A stretch of DNA of 18,340 nt from Monoraphidium neglectum (taxonomy: Eukaryota > Chlorophyta > Chlorophyceae > Sphaeropleales > Selenastraceae). Where the stretch lies: NCBI RefSeq assembly GCF_000611645.1, contig NW_014013473.1, positions 13,288-31,627 of the forward strand, given 5' to 3'. Shown piece by piece: positions 10,983 through 18,340 of this stretch; the first letter of the stretch is position 1; each line of letters begins with the position of its first letter. The position numbers and the translations under genes were made by a program. The notes beneath the pieces are model-generated. The model made no database searches. It was not told the DNA's origin and saw only the letters and a program-made list of their open reading frames with translations.

Positions 10983-11052
<70 letters not shown>

Positions 11053-11079
11053 AAACAGCAGTCGCAGCCGCAGCAGGCT

Positions 11080-11125
<46 letters not shown>

Positions 11126-11127
11126 GA
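8037..11127 (+). CDS. ARM-like/MYND zinc-finger protein, copy 2; exons 8037..8474, 8722..9503, 9709..10683, 10908..11127
   Basis: The spliced product has 804 residues and an intact frame. Intron 1 (247 nt, not a multiple of three, with a stop at 8559-8561 in the exon 1 frame) must be spliced, which fixes the exon 1/exon 2 join for the family. Exon 1 encodes a conserved 146-residue block beginning MARSNATGQLAALLTALEAQ. Exon 2 carries ARM-like helices and ends ...LTE across the splice. Exon 3 ends with CSVCGQTEEQLGRAPKACAG and the first half of the MYND finger. Exon 4 supplies YCGEACARAAWPAHKKEC. Zinc ligands are C708, C711, C725, C728, C734, C738, H746 and C750. The tail has two Gln runs (22 and 15) separated by QKQQSQPQQA. 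An upstream GTG in the same frame (8004) is rejected as the start because the ATG context is conserved in all copies. Function is unknown; protein-protein binding through MYND is inferred. Confidence 0.87.
10969..11124 (+). repeat. CAG/Gln tract of MYND copy 2 (4, 22 and 15 CAG runs with interruptions)
   Basis: CAG runs encode the Gln tail: four CAG, one CCG, 22 CAG (10984-11049), an interruption CAA-AAA-CAG-CAG-TCG-CAG-CCG-CAG-CAG-GCT, then 15 CAG (11080-11124) up to the TGA. The frame is kept throughout. Confidence 0.92.
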
Positions 11128-11417
11128 TGTTGTCCAAGCAGCGTTGCCTTGCAGCTATAACTTGTGTTTGATCTGTGCCCCTTGCGCCTGTGGCCGGCGC
11201 ACTAACACCCGCTTGTTGCCTACGACGCCTGGTGACCTTGTATATTTTTTGATCCTTGAAGCATTGTTGATGTTGCTCTCCTTGAGCCACAGATGCACCA
11301 ATGAGTTTCTTTCGAGGGAATGCTTGTACTTCCTGCGCATGCGCCAGTCTCGACAAATGCTGCATGCGCGCTTCTCCCCTGCGCTCTTCGTCGTCATGCA
11401 CTGCATCAAATGCAGTA

Positions 11418-11422
11418 TGTAT
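11418..11422 (+). other. Degenerate polyadenylation element (TGTAT) of MYND copy 2
   Basis: Aligning the 3' UTR of copy 2 to that of copy 3 without gaps over 46 nt, up to the shared TGTACTGTACTGC, places TGTAT (11418-11422) exactly where copy 3 has TGTAA (16010-16014). No other TGTAA occurs between the stop of copy 2 and the TyrA remnant at 11446. Confidence 0.6.
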
Positions 11423-11445
11423 TAATACAATTTTGTACTGTACTG

Positions 11446-11576
11446 CTGGGACAGATGAAGCTGTCGTCCGACGAAATCAATATGCGAGGTTTTGAATGTT
11501 GTGCGGTGGGGAGGGGGGGCAGGGGGCCGGCAACAATTAGCGCCGGAGCACCAGCCACGACTCATTCGACCTGTGC
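11446..11576 (+). pseudogene. TyrA exon 4 remnant (unit 3)
   Basis: ATGAAGCTGTCGTCCGACGA and ATCAATATGCGAGGTTTTGA match exon 4 of TyrA (encoding GEMELSSTDINTRGFE). CACGACTCATTCGACCTGT near the end matches the HDSFDL part. The middle is replaced by a G-rich stretch with stops. Intron 4 and exon 5 are missing; a second piece of MYND 3' UTR follows at once. Confidence 0.82.
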
Positions 11577-11959
11577 AGCAGCAGCTGTGATGTTGTTGCA
11601 GCAGCAGCAGCAGCAGCAGTGTTGTTGTTTCAGAAGCGTTTGCATGCCGTTGTCCCATGTTTCACTTGGGGCACCTGCCCCTACAGCTTCTGCTTTGTTC
11701 TTTATCCCAGTTGTTTGCCTATGGCTGCTCATTCTCATCCCATCTTCGCCTGCGACGCCTGGCGAGTGCGCATATTTACTTCTGCAGCAGGAGTGCGCCC
11801 TCCTTGAGCCACAGATGCGCAACCGTCTGATCGTTCATGGGGTGGGAGTGCCCCAAGCCGTGGTACTTCCTGCGCATGCACCAGCACCCATGTATGCGGC
11901 GCTCTCCGTTTTCTCCCACGCTTTCAAATGTCATGCACGTCGTCGATTGGAGTCTGTAA
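11577..11959 (+). repeat. Nested extra copy of a MYND polyQ end and 3' UTR
   Basis: The block starts with a relic of the Gln-tract end and stop (GCAGCAGCTGTGATGTTGTT), holds seven CAG (11599-11619), and continues with sequence aligning to the 3' UTRs at 6206-6525 and 15690-16014. Shared strings include GCTTTGTTCTTTATCCCAGT, CTTGAGCCACAGATGCGC and GTGCCCCAAGCCGTGGTAC. It ends in CTGTAAC. It is inserted where TyrA exon 5 should be in this unit, so unit 3 contains two MYND 3' UTR copies in a row, separated by the TyrA exon 4 piece. No protein is encoded. Confidence 0.82.
11955..11959 (+). terminator. TGTAA polyadenylation signal in the nested 3' UTR copy
   Basis: TGTAA, followed by C, occurs at the end of the nested 3' UTR block. 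Left of it the sequence resembles a MYND 3' UTR; right of it the sequence resembles the region after TGTAAC of TyrA (2105). It is the first TGTAA downstream of copy 2 and could serve that gene. Confidence 0.5.
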
Positions 11960-12573
11960 CACCCTTTTCGGACTTTCATACGGAGAGGCTGTGGTGCGCG
12001 TGTACCGAGAGGCCGCGGCGGTAGGTTCTGGTGGGCTGCAAACGCGGGTGGGCTTGGCCGACGGCTGCAGAGTTGGCAGGGAGGGCGGCGCTTGGACCTC
12101 GGAGCCACACACACACAAACATGAGAAGGTCAACACGCGGTCTTCTGGGTGCTGGAATCTATGTGGTTGGAGGAGAAACCTTTCCAGTCTAGTTGTGGAT
12201 TTGTGGCGTCGTTCCAGATGTGCGCGCGATTGTTATTGCCGGCGCGCGGATGTTATGCAGGCTGGTGTCAGCGGGCGGCTTTTGCCCCGCAGTCTTCCCT
12301 GCCAACAATCCTCATCTTGCAGGATCGATGGACCCTGCGGCGCGTCTACATGCATGAGCATCCCGGTTCAGCATGTTGCTGCAGGGCACACCCCAGCTCG
12401 CAACTTGCGCCGTCACCCGTTGCAACAGCCCGCTCCCACCGACAAGACGGCGCGTGTGGGTGGCACGTTCGTATGATGAATGCATAATCATTTTCCCATC
12501 TTGGCAATCTGTCGTGCGGTAGCTGCGAACTGCATGAACCGTGCCGGGCAGCGTGCACGCCCAGGATTTAAAA
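11960..12573 (+). promoter_or_regulatory. 5' flank and presumed promoter/leader of MYND copy 3
   Basis: No gene is seen. GGTAGGTTCTGGTGGGC, CTTGGCCGACGGCTGCAG and CATCTTGCAGGAT recur as in the first flank. The leader from CTGTCGTGCGG (12509) to the ATG at 12574 is close to that of copy 4. TGCATAATCATTTT (12481-12494) is the TATA-like candidate. Confidence 0.45.
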
Positions 12574-15521
12574 ATGGCGCGCTGGAACGTGGCAGGACAG
12601 CTGGCAGCCCTGTTGGCCGCCCTAGAGACACAAGATTTTGCCCAGGCCGACGCTGCGGCCGTGCGTTTTGCCGCAGCGCTGCGCCGCTCCCCAGAAGGCG
12701 TGCAGTCGATCAGCGCCGCCGCTTTTGACAAGCTGCTGTGCTACCTCAGCAGCCCGGTGTCCAAGAGGGCCTACCAAGTGGCCGCGTGCGCCACATCTGC
12801 CTGCTTGGTGGCGGAGGGTGATGATGAAAGCCGGTTTGCTACGCAGATCTGCCGCGCCGCCGGGTGCGCCGCCGCCCTTGTGCGCGGGATCACCAGCCAC
12901 AACGCGGCGCTGCGGTTGCGCATTATGCTGGCGCTGCCGTGCGTGTTTCCGGCCATGCTGCACACCTTTTCAGAGCAGGAGCAGATCCGATTCGACACAG
13001 CCATAGCCGAGGTGGGTGAAAGCTCGTGTCGCCGCCGTCCTCGGGCAGCAGCCCCAAATGGCCTCAATGTCCCACGCCGCCCAGCCCTCCCCAGCCCCCA
13101 GCGTGCCGCTTGCATGCGACACATGCGGTCGGCAAAGAAGGCTCTTACAGGAGCGCGCGCCCCTTGCACTGTGTGTCGCGCGACGCTGCACGCCACCCGT
13201 GCTTGACGCGCCTCCTCTGCTCACCTCCTCTGGCGCACCCGCGCCGCGCTTGCTGACGAGCAGGCGCCCGGCGTACCCGCCACAGTGGGCCGGCTGCTGG
13301 GCGGCAGCGAGGAGGCCGAGCGCAGCCTCGCAACCGGCCTGCTATTGAAGATGCTGAATGCGGCGCCGCCCGCCGCCGCCGCCGCCGCCGCCGAGGTCGT
13401 GCGCCAGCCGGGGGCGCTGCCCGGCCTGATCGCGGCTGCAGGCAATGACATGTTCGCGATGGTCGCGCTCAACACCTGGCAGGAACTCATACCGGCCGGC
13501 GTGGCGAGAGAGGACCTGGCGCGGGGCGTCGCCGAGGCGGGGGCTCGCGGGGCACTGACGCGCGTCGCTGGCGCGGCAGAGCGGCTGTTTTCCCGCAACC
13601 CCGCGAACGACGATCTCTTTTTGGTGATGGCCGGCGGCCTCACCGCGCTGTGCCTTCACGAGCCCGCCGCCGCGGCGGTCGCCGCGAACGCAGGGGTGGT
13701 GAGCGCGATGAGGGGCGCGCTGCGCAGCGGCACCCGCGCCGCGGCCGCGCTGAGGCTGCTGCTTGCGCTCAAGGGCCCGTGGAGGGCGGCGCCGCGCCGC
13801 GTAGGAGGTGACCCCTGCGGCAGCGGCGGCGGCGGCGGCGCGGAGGGCGACGGCGGTGGCGGAAGCCTGGGCGACCCTCGGCTTTTGGCCGAGGTCGTGC
13901 GCGCCGCTGCGTCAGCGGACCTGGATGTGTGCCTGCTCGCCTTCCGGCTCATATGGGACGGCGATGACGTCTGGTCGGTCCCCCTGATGGCTCCTGTCGC
14001 GGTCTCGGCGCTGCGCAAACTGAATTGGGAACTCACAGAGTGAGCCAGGGGCGCGTGGAAGGGGAGGGAGCGGGCGGCCTGTACCTCCGGACACGCCCGC
14101 CGTCTGCTGCACGCAGCCCGGTTGCGAGCAGGGGCATCGCCTGCTGGTTGGCAAACGAGTGCGTGTTGAGTTGACGGCCCCGCCCCTGGGGTTGCGGCAT
14201 GCGGCGCCAAGCCCCAGCTTTCGCTGCGCACTCACTGCGCAGGAGGGCGAGCATATTGATGTGTCACCCCCTGATGCCTGCCACAGCTGCCACGCTGCTG
14301 GCCCTTGGCGCCCCGAACGCCTTGCGCGCTGCCGCTGCCGCTGCTGCCGCCGCCGCCGTGCCGCTGGCTGCCGGCGGCGCGACCGAGGGGGATGTCACCT
14401 CCGACGGGAGCGACGGCGGCCCCGATAGCGAGGCTGCATGGGCGGCGGCCATGTGGGCGTCGCTCGCGGCCATCAAGCTGCCCCTCGATGCAGCAGCGAG
14501 CGGCGCCGGTGGCACGGGGTCCGCACCCCTGCCAGCAGCGCCGTCCTGGGCGCTCGACCTCGTGTCTGCGGCGCTCTCTGCGGCGCACGGCGCGGCGCGT
14601 GTCGCAAGGGCACTGGAAGTGATGGGCGCCGTTCCGCCAGTCATTCTCAAGTTGCTCTCGCGCCACCCTGGGCTGCTGCGGGGCTTATGCGCGTTCGTGG
14701 CCGGCTGCGGGGACGCGGCAGTTGTAGAGTCGGGGCTGAAGCCTGTCAGGACGTTGGCGATGCTGGAAACGGCGGCGTGCGCCAGCGATGAAACGCAGGG
14801 GGGCTGCGCCGCTGCATGCGCCGGCGAGCCCGGCGGGCCGGGGGCGCTGGCCGCGGCGTTGGCGGAGCTGCGGCGCTGGCTGAGCATGCTCTCGCGCGCG
14901 CCGGACAGGATCGTCGCGGGGGAGGCTGCGGCGGGGCTGGCCGCGTTCGACGCGAGCCGGGGGACGTGCGCAGGCGATTCAGGCTCGGGCGGTGGCGGCG
15001 GCGCCGGCGGGAAGGGTGCCGGCGCAGGGCCCGGCGCCATGGCCAGCAGTGGCGGTTGCAGCAGCAGCGACGAGGCAGCGGAGTCCGCTGCCGCCAGCAC
15101 GTCACAGCAGGCAACGGCTGCACCGTCTGCTCACCCAAAAGGGAAGCTTATTAGGTCATGCGCAGTTTGCGGCCAGACAGAGGCGCAGCTGGGGCGGGCG
15201 CCCAAGGCCTGCGCCGGCTGCCGCAAAGTCAGGTGCGCTGGGGTGCTGGGGAATGAGTAAGGGTATCAGTATGGGACACGGGTGCATACGGCGCGTTCAT
15301 CACCACCTGCCATCATCCTTGGCGTGTTGACTTTAAGCCCTGACAGACGGCTGCCTTTTTGTGTGAGCCTGCGAGGATGACACCGAGCCGGCTTTGTCAA
15401 TGCTGACCAATCAACCATGCGGTACATCTATACTCGTGCCCCTGATTCCGCCTGCTGACTGCAGGTACTGCGGCGAAGCGTGCGCCAGGGCAGCCTGGTC
15501 GGCGCACAAGAAGGAGTGCAA

Positions 15522-15596
<75 letters not shown>

Positions 15597-15684
15597 ACAG
15601 CCGCCACCGCCACAGCAGGTTCAGCAAGGGGTGGAACAGCAGCAGCACCAGCATCAGCACCAACACCAGCACCAGCAACAGTGA
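12574..15684 (+). CDS. ARM-like/MYND zinc-finger protein, copy 3; exons 12574..13011, 13264..14039, 14243..15232, 15465..15684
   Basis: The spliced product has 807 residues with an intact frame and the same exon phases as copies 1 and 2 (0, 2, 2). Exon 1 encodes MARWNVAGQLAALLAALETQ and the conserved GITSHNAALRLRI segment. Exon 2 contains the ARM-like HEPAAAAVAANAGVVSAMRG segment and a Gly-rich linker, and ends LNWELTE. Exon 3 holds the single LLALGAPNALR motif, the Gly/Ser-rich linker and the first half of the MYND finger. Zinc ligands are C711, C714, C728, C731, C737, C741, H749 and C753. Exon 4 encodes KKECKE, 23 Gln, then a Pro/Gln segment and a run of alternating His-Gln before TGA. Intron 1 has a stop (13204-13206) in the exon 1 frame, so splicing is required. 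The gene is best read as functional. Its role is unknown. Confidence 0.87.
15526..15594 (+). repeat. (CAG)23 tract of MYND copy 3
   Basis: There are 23 uninterrupted CAG codons directly after KKECKE, followed by AAA and a CCG/CCA segment. A separate CAC/CAG (His-Gln) alternation lies at about 15649-15680. Confidence 0.92.
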
Positions 15685-16009
15685 TAATGAAGCAGCAGCG
15701 TTTGTTTGGCGCCGTCCCATGTTTCATCTCTGGCACCTGCCCTTATAGCTTCTACTTTGTTCTTTACCCCAGCGTTGTGCCTATGGCTGCTGTACTATCA
15801 TTGCAATTTCGCCTGCGGCGCCTGGCGAGTGCGCATTTTTTTGTGCAGCAGGGATGCGCCCTGTTTGCGCCAGAGATGCGCATCTGCCTGATTGTTCTTG
15901 GGGTGGGGGTGCCCCAAGCCGTGGTACTTCATTCACCGGCGCTGACAAACCCGGCACTCTTGATTCCCTCCTACGCTTGTCCAAGTCATGCACGGCACGA
16001 AACGGAGTC

Positions 16010-16014
16010 TGTAA
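16010..16014 (+). terminator. Polyadenylation signal TGTAA of MYND copy 3
   Basis: TGTAA, followed by C, lies about 325 nt after the TGA of copy 3, at the same aligned place as in copy 1. The next unit's TyrA piece starts some 25 nt on. Confidence 0.65.
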
Positions 16015-16037
16015 CGGCGCAACTCTGTACTGTACTG

Positions 16038-16590
16038 CAGGGCGAGACAGAGCAAATGTCAACAACATCAACATGCCAGGATAGGAGGCGATGATGAACC
16101 TTGTCGATAAAACCCGCTATGACTTGCGTCGCAGAGGAGCTGCATCAATAGGCTGAAAATGGTGTTTGACCGGGCGGGTCAAGATGCACCTGCTCGGCCG
16201 CATGCACGACAACATGCGGCAGCAGCTGCAGCTGCTTGAAGCTGACAAGCCGCGCTTGGGCTCGCCTGGCAGCCAGTCCCCGCCGCAGCAGACGTCCCCA
16301 CAGCAGGGGCAACAGCAGCGTCTGCTATCCGCTGCAGGGCAGCCGCCGGTTCTTGACTTTGGGGGACGCGGTGGCATTGATAGCGGCAGCAGCGCCGGGG
16401 CGGCTGCCCAGGCGGAGGTCCATGCGCCTGAGCAGCAGCGGAGATCTGGGAACTCGACAGCAGCGGCCAAGAGGCACTGGATGCTTTGCCAATTGACTCA
16501 CGCCGTGTTGACCACGAGGGCGGCCCCCACGGCTGTGCAGCTGTGGCCTCACTGCTGTCATTGCAACCTAAACTCCTGTAACTCCCATTT
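16038..16590 (+). pseudogene. TyrA exon 4/exon 5 remnant (unit 4), exon 5 nearly full length
   Basis: A shortened exon 4 (16038-16120, with CAACATCAACATG and GATGAACCTTGTCGA) runs straight into the acceptor side of exon 5 at about 16130 (GTCGCAGAGGAGCTG), so intron 4 has been deleted. Exon 5 is then almost complete to 16450: the GRMHDNMRQQLQLLEA, SPGSQSP and GQPPVLDFGGRGG segments stay in the TyrA frame from 16166 onward. An early TAG (CATCAATAGGCTG near 16145) and a frameshift before 16166 disable it. The parental TGA is changed to AGA (16441-16443), so the frame runs on to 16762. The TyrA TGTAA element survives at 16577-16581. It is the best preserved of the three remnants. Confidence 0.87.
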
Positions 16591-17234
16591 GGTTGGGTCC
16601 CAAGAAATGGAGGCGGGCGCCTGGGCGCGCCCGAGACGCGGCAGCAGTCATATTTTGGTGGGCTGCAAACGCGGCCGCGCTTGGCCGACGGCTGCAGGGT
16701 TTGCGGCGCTTGCACCCTGGAGCCACAGATACATGAGGAGGTCAACACGTGGTCGTCTGTGAGTTGGAATCCATGTGATCAGAGGAGGGACCTGTTCAGT
16801 CTACGTTGTGTAGTTGTGGCGTCGTTCCCGATGTTCGGGCGTTCGTCGTCGCCGTTCTGCGCAGGTGACAGGGATTGATGCAATGATGCAAGCGCGAGGA
16901 CGCAGGCTGGTCTGAGCGGGCGGCTCGCGTATCACAGTTTTACCCGCCAATGATCCTCACCTTGCCGATAGATAGACCCTGTGGCGCGTTGTCATGCATA
17001 AGCATCCGGCACGCCACATGCGCTGTCCACCTGGTCACGCAGCACCTCACTGTCACTCATGACAAACGGACGAGACGGTTTGTGGGCGCTAGACGTGTAC
17101 AGGATGTATGAAACGCTCACATGCATGCTATGACGGAGTTTATCTGTCACATGCTGTTTTCATTCCAGCGATCTGCCGTGCGGTAGCTGCGAACTGCATG
17201 CACCGTGCCGGGCAGCGTACACGCCCGTTCGTAA
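16591..17234 (+). promoter_or_regulatory. 5' flank and presumed promoter/leader of MYND copy 4
   Basis: No gene is seen. GGTGGGCTGCAAACGCGG and TTGGCCGACGGCTGCAGG (about 16657-16698) recur as in the other flanks. The GCAG of CTTGCAGGAT is changed here to CTTGCCGATAG (16961-16971). The leader from CTGCCGTGCGG (17172) to the ATG is intact and very like that of copy 3. Confidence 0.45.
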
Positions 17235-18340
17235 ATGGCACGCTGGAACGTGACAGGGCAGCTGGCAGCCCTCTTGACCGCCCTGGAGGCACAGGAGCCT
17301 GCCCAGGCGGATGCGGCGGCGGCGCGGCGCAGCGCTGCGCCGCTCCCCAGGGGGCGTCCAGGCCATCAGCGCCGTCGCTTTTGACAAGCTGCTGTCGCAC
17401 CTCAGCAGCCCAGTATCCGAGCAGGCTTACGAAATCGCCGCCCGCGCCACATGCGCCTGCTTGTCGGCAGAAGCCGGAAACGGTGAAGTGATCGCTCGTC
17501 AGGTCTGCCGCACCGCCGGGCGCGCCGCCGCCCTCGTGCGCGGGATCACCAGCCACGACACGGCGCTGCGGTTGCGCATACTGCTGGCGCTGCCGTGCGT
17601 GTTTGCGGCCATGCCGCAAACCCACACAACTGAAGAGCAGGTCCTATTCTGCACAGCCATAGCAACGGTGGGTGACAGCACGGGCCGCCAGCACCCTCCA
17701 GCAGCCTCAACGGCCCTATCGGCCCCCGCCACACAATCCCCCCCTCCCGCCCCCAGTGTCCTGCGTGCATGCGACACGTGCGGCTGGCAAAGCAGACTTT
17801 CATAGGGGCGCGCATCCCTCCGCACCCTCTGATGCGCGACGCTTCACTGGTTCCGTGCTCGACTGGCCTCCTCCGCTCACCTGGTCGCCGCCTGCGCACA
17901 CACCGCACTCGCTGGCAAGCAGACATCCGGCGTCCCCGCTGCAGTTGGCCGGCTGCTGGGCGGTAGCGACGAGACCGAGCGCAACCGCGCCACAGGCCCG
18001 CTGTCCAAGATGCTGCTCGCCGTGCCGACCGCCGCCGCCGCCGCCGCCGCGGCCGAGGTCGTACGCCAGCCGGGGGCGCTGCGCGGCCTGATCGCTGCGG
18101 CGGGCGTGGATTTGTTCGTCCCCATCGCGCTCAACGCCTGGGAGTGGCTCTCGCGTGCCGGCGTGGCAGCGGAGGACATGGCGCGGGCCGTCGCCGAAGC
18201 GGGGGCGGGCGGGGCGCTGCGGCGCGTCGCGGGCGCGGCGGAGCGGGTGTTTTCAGAGGACCCCTCAAAAGACGGCGATTTCGGGATGATGGTTGGCGGC
18301 CTCACCATGCTGTGTCAGCACGAGCCCGCCGCTACGGCGG
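17235..18340 (+). pseudogene. ARM-like/MYND protein, copy 4; frameshifted exon 1 (17235..17667), exon 2 (17923..), cut by window edge
   Basis: The start MARWNVTGQLAALLTALEAQ is intact, but compared with copy 3 a net 5-bp deletion near 17320-17331 shifts the frame, and translation from 17235 ends soon after. Downstream sequence is intact in the shifted frame: LRRSPGGVQAISAVAFDKLL, GITSHDTALRLRILLALP, a GTGGGT donor at 17668, and exon 2 from 17923 with LLGGSDETERN and EVVRQPGALRGLIAAAG, open to the window edge. An ATG at 17311, just upstream of the deletion, is in this rescued frame and would give a protein lacking roughly the first 30 residues. The acceptor is GCAAGCAG at 17915-17922 and the first exon 2 codons differ (Thr-Ser instead of Ala-Pro). 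Whether it is a pseudogene or a gene with a shortened N-terminus cannot be settled here. Confidence 0.75.

Larger units (their letters stand above)
1266..18340 (+). repeat. Tandem segmental duplication array, four units (1266-6549, 6550-11445, 11446-16037, 16038-end)
   Basis: Four head-to-tail units each hold the 3' end of TyrA from inside exon 4, a shared upstream flank and one MYND gene. The left boundary of every downstream unit aligns to the same point in TyrA exon 4, around GGCGAGA at 1269-1275. The matching points are 6553-6559, 11448-11455 (diverged) and 16041-16047. In units 3 and 4 the base run TGTACTGTACTGC precedes the junction and belongs to the MYND 3' flank. Unit lengths are about 5.28, 4.90 and 4.59 kb, and the last unit is cut by the window edge. 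Exons align easily, while introns, UTRs and TyrA pieces have many substitutions and indels, so the array is old rather than an assembly artefact. Confidence 0.9.

Noticed and set aside
13115..13150. A conserved CDTCG zinc-finger-like exon hidden in intron 1 (also at 3432 and 17770)
   Set aside because: The motif is not in a consistent frame with exon 1 or exon 2 across copies, and copy 4 has a stop right after it. It is more likely ordinary intron conservation.
1..18340. CRISPR array, transposon with terminal repeats, tRNA or rRNA genes
   Set aside because: The repeats are CAG/CA microsatellites or kilobase-scale gene duplications. I saw no spacer arrays, transposase domains, flanking target duplications or cloverleaf sequences.

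Overview
The window is nuclear DNA of a GC-rich eukaryote, most likely a core chlorophyte green alga. The evidence is GC-rich spliced genes with 200-300 nt GT-AG introns, long CAG (Gln) and GCC (Ala) runs in coding exons, TGTAA-type polyadenylation signals downstream of stop codons, and a plant-type arogenate dehydrogenase. The species cannot be fixed from the sequence alone. All convincing genes are on the + strand. The long minus-strand open frames are shadows of GC-rich or CAG-rich DNA.

Layout. (1) 1-2109: the 3' part of an arogenate dehydrogenase gene (TyrA, tyrosine biosynthesis), five exons visible, with its 5' end outside the window. (2) 2110-18340: a tandem array of four diverged copies of a gene I could not match to a named gene. 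Each has four exons and encodes an Ala-rich, all-helical (ARM/HEAT-like) protein of about 800 residues, ending in a split MYND zinc finger and a Gln-rich tail. Copy 1 is 2898-6104 (827 aa), copy 2 is 8037-11127 (804 aa), copy 3 is 12574-15684 (807 aa), and copy 4 starts at 17235, carries a frameshift and runs off the right edge. Exon boundaries, phases and splice sites are the same wherever they can be seen.

Between successive MYND genes lie broken pieces of the last two TyrA exons (6550-7272, 11446-11576, 16038-16590). All begin at the same point in TyrA exon 4 (about base 1266 of the intact gene). The amplified unit is therefore 'TyrA exon 4 to 3' end, then MYND promoter, MYND gene and MYND 3' UTR', repeated with spacings of about 5.28, 4.90 and 4.59 kb. 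The unit was copied as DNA, because remnants of TyrA intron 4 and intergenic DNA are included. Coding exons stay alike while UTRs and TyrA fragments have decayed, which suggests selection on the MYND proteins.

The copies have diverged in informative ways. Copy 1 has an 81-bp triplication in exon 3 and a TAG just before its 26-CAG run. Copy 2 has lost its TGTAA signal (now TGTAT), but a second, nested copy of a MYND 3' UTR lies downstream and ends in TGTAA. Copy 4 has a net 5-bp deletion in exon 1, with a downstream ATG in the rescued frame. TyrA is a housekeeping enzyme. The MYND/ARM proteins probably act in protein-protein interaction, but their function is unknown. There is no sign that the two genes work in one pathway; they appear linked only by the duplication history.
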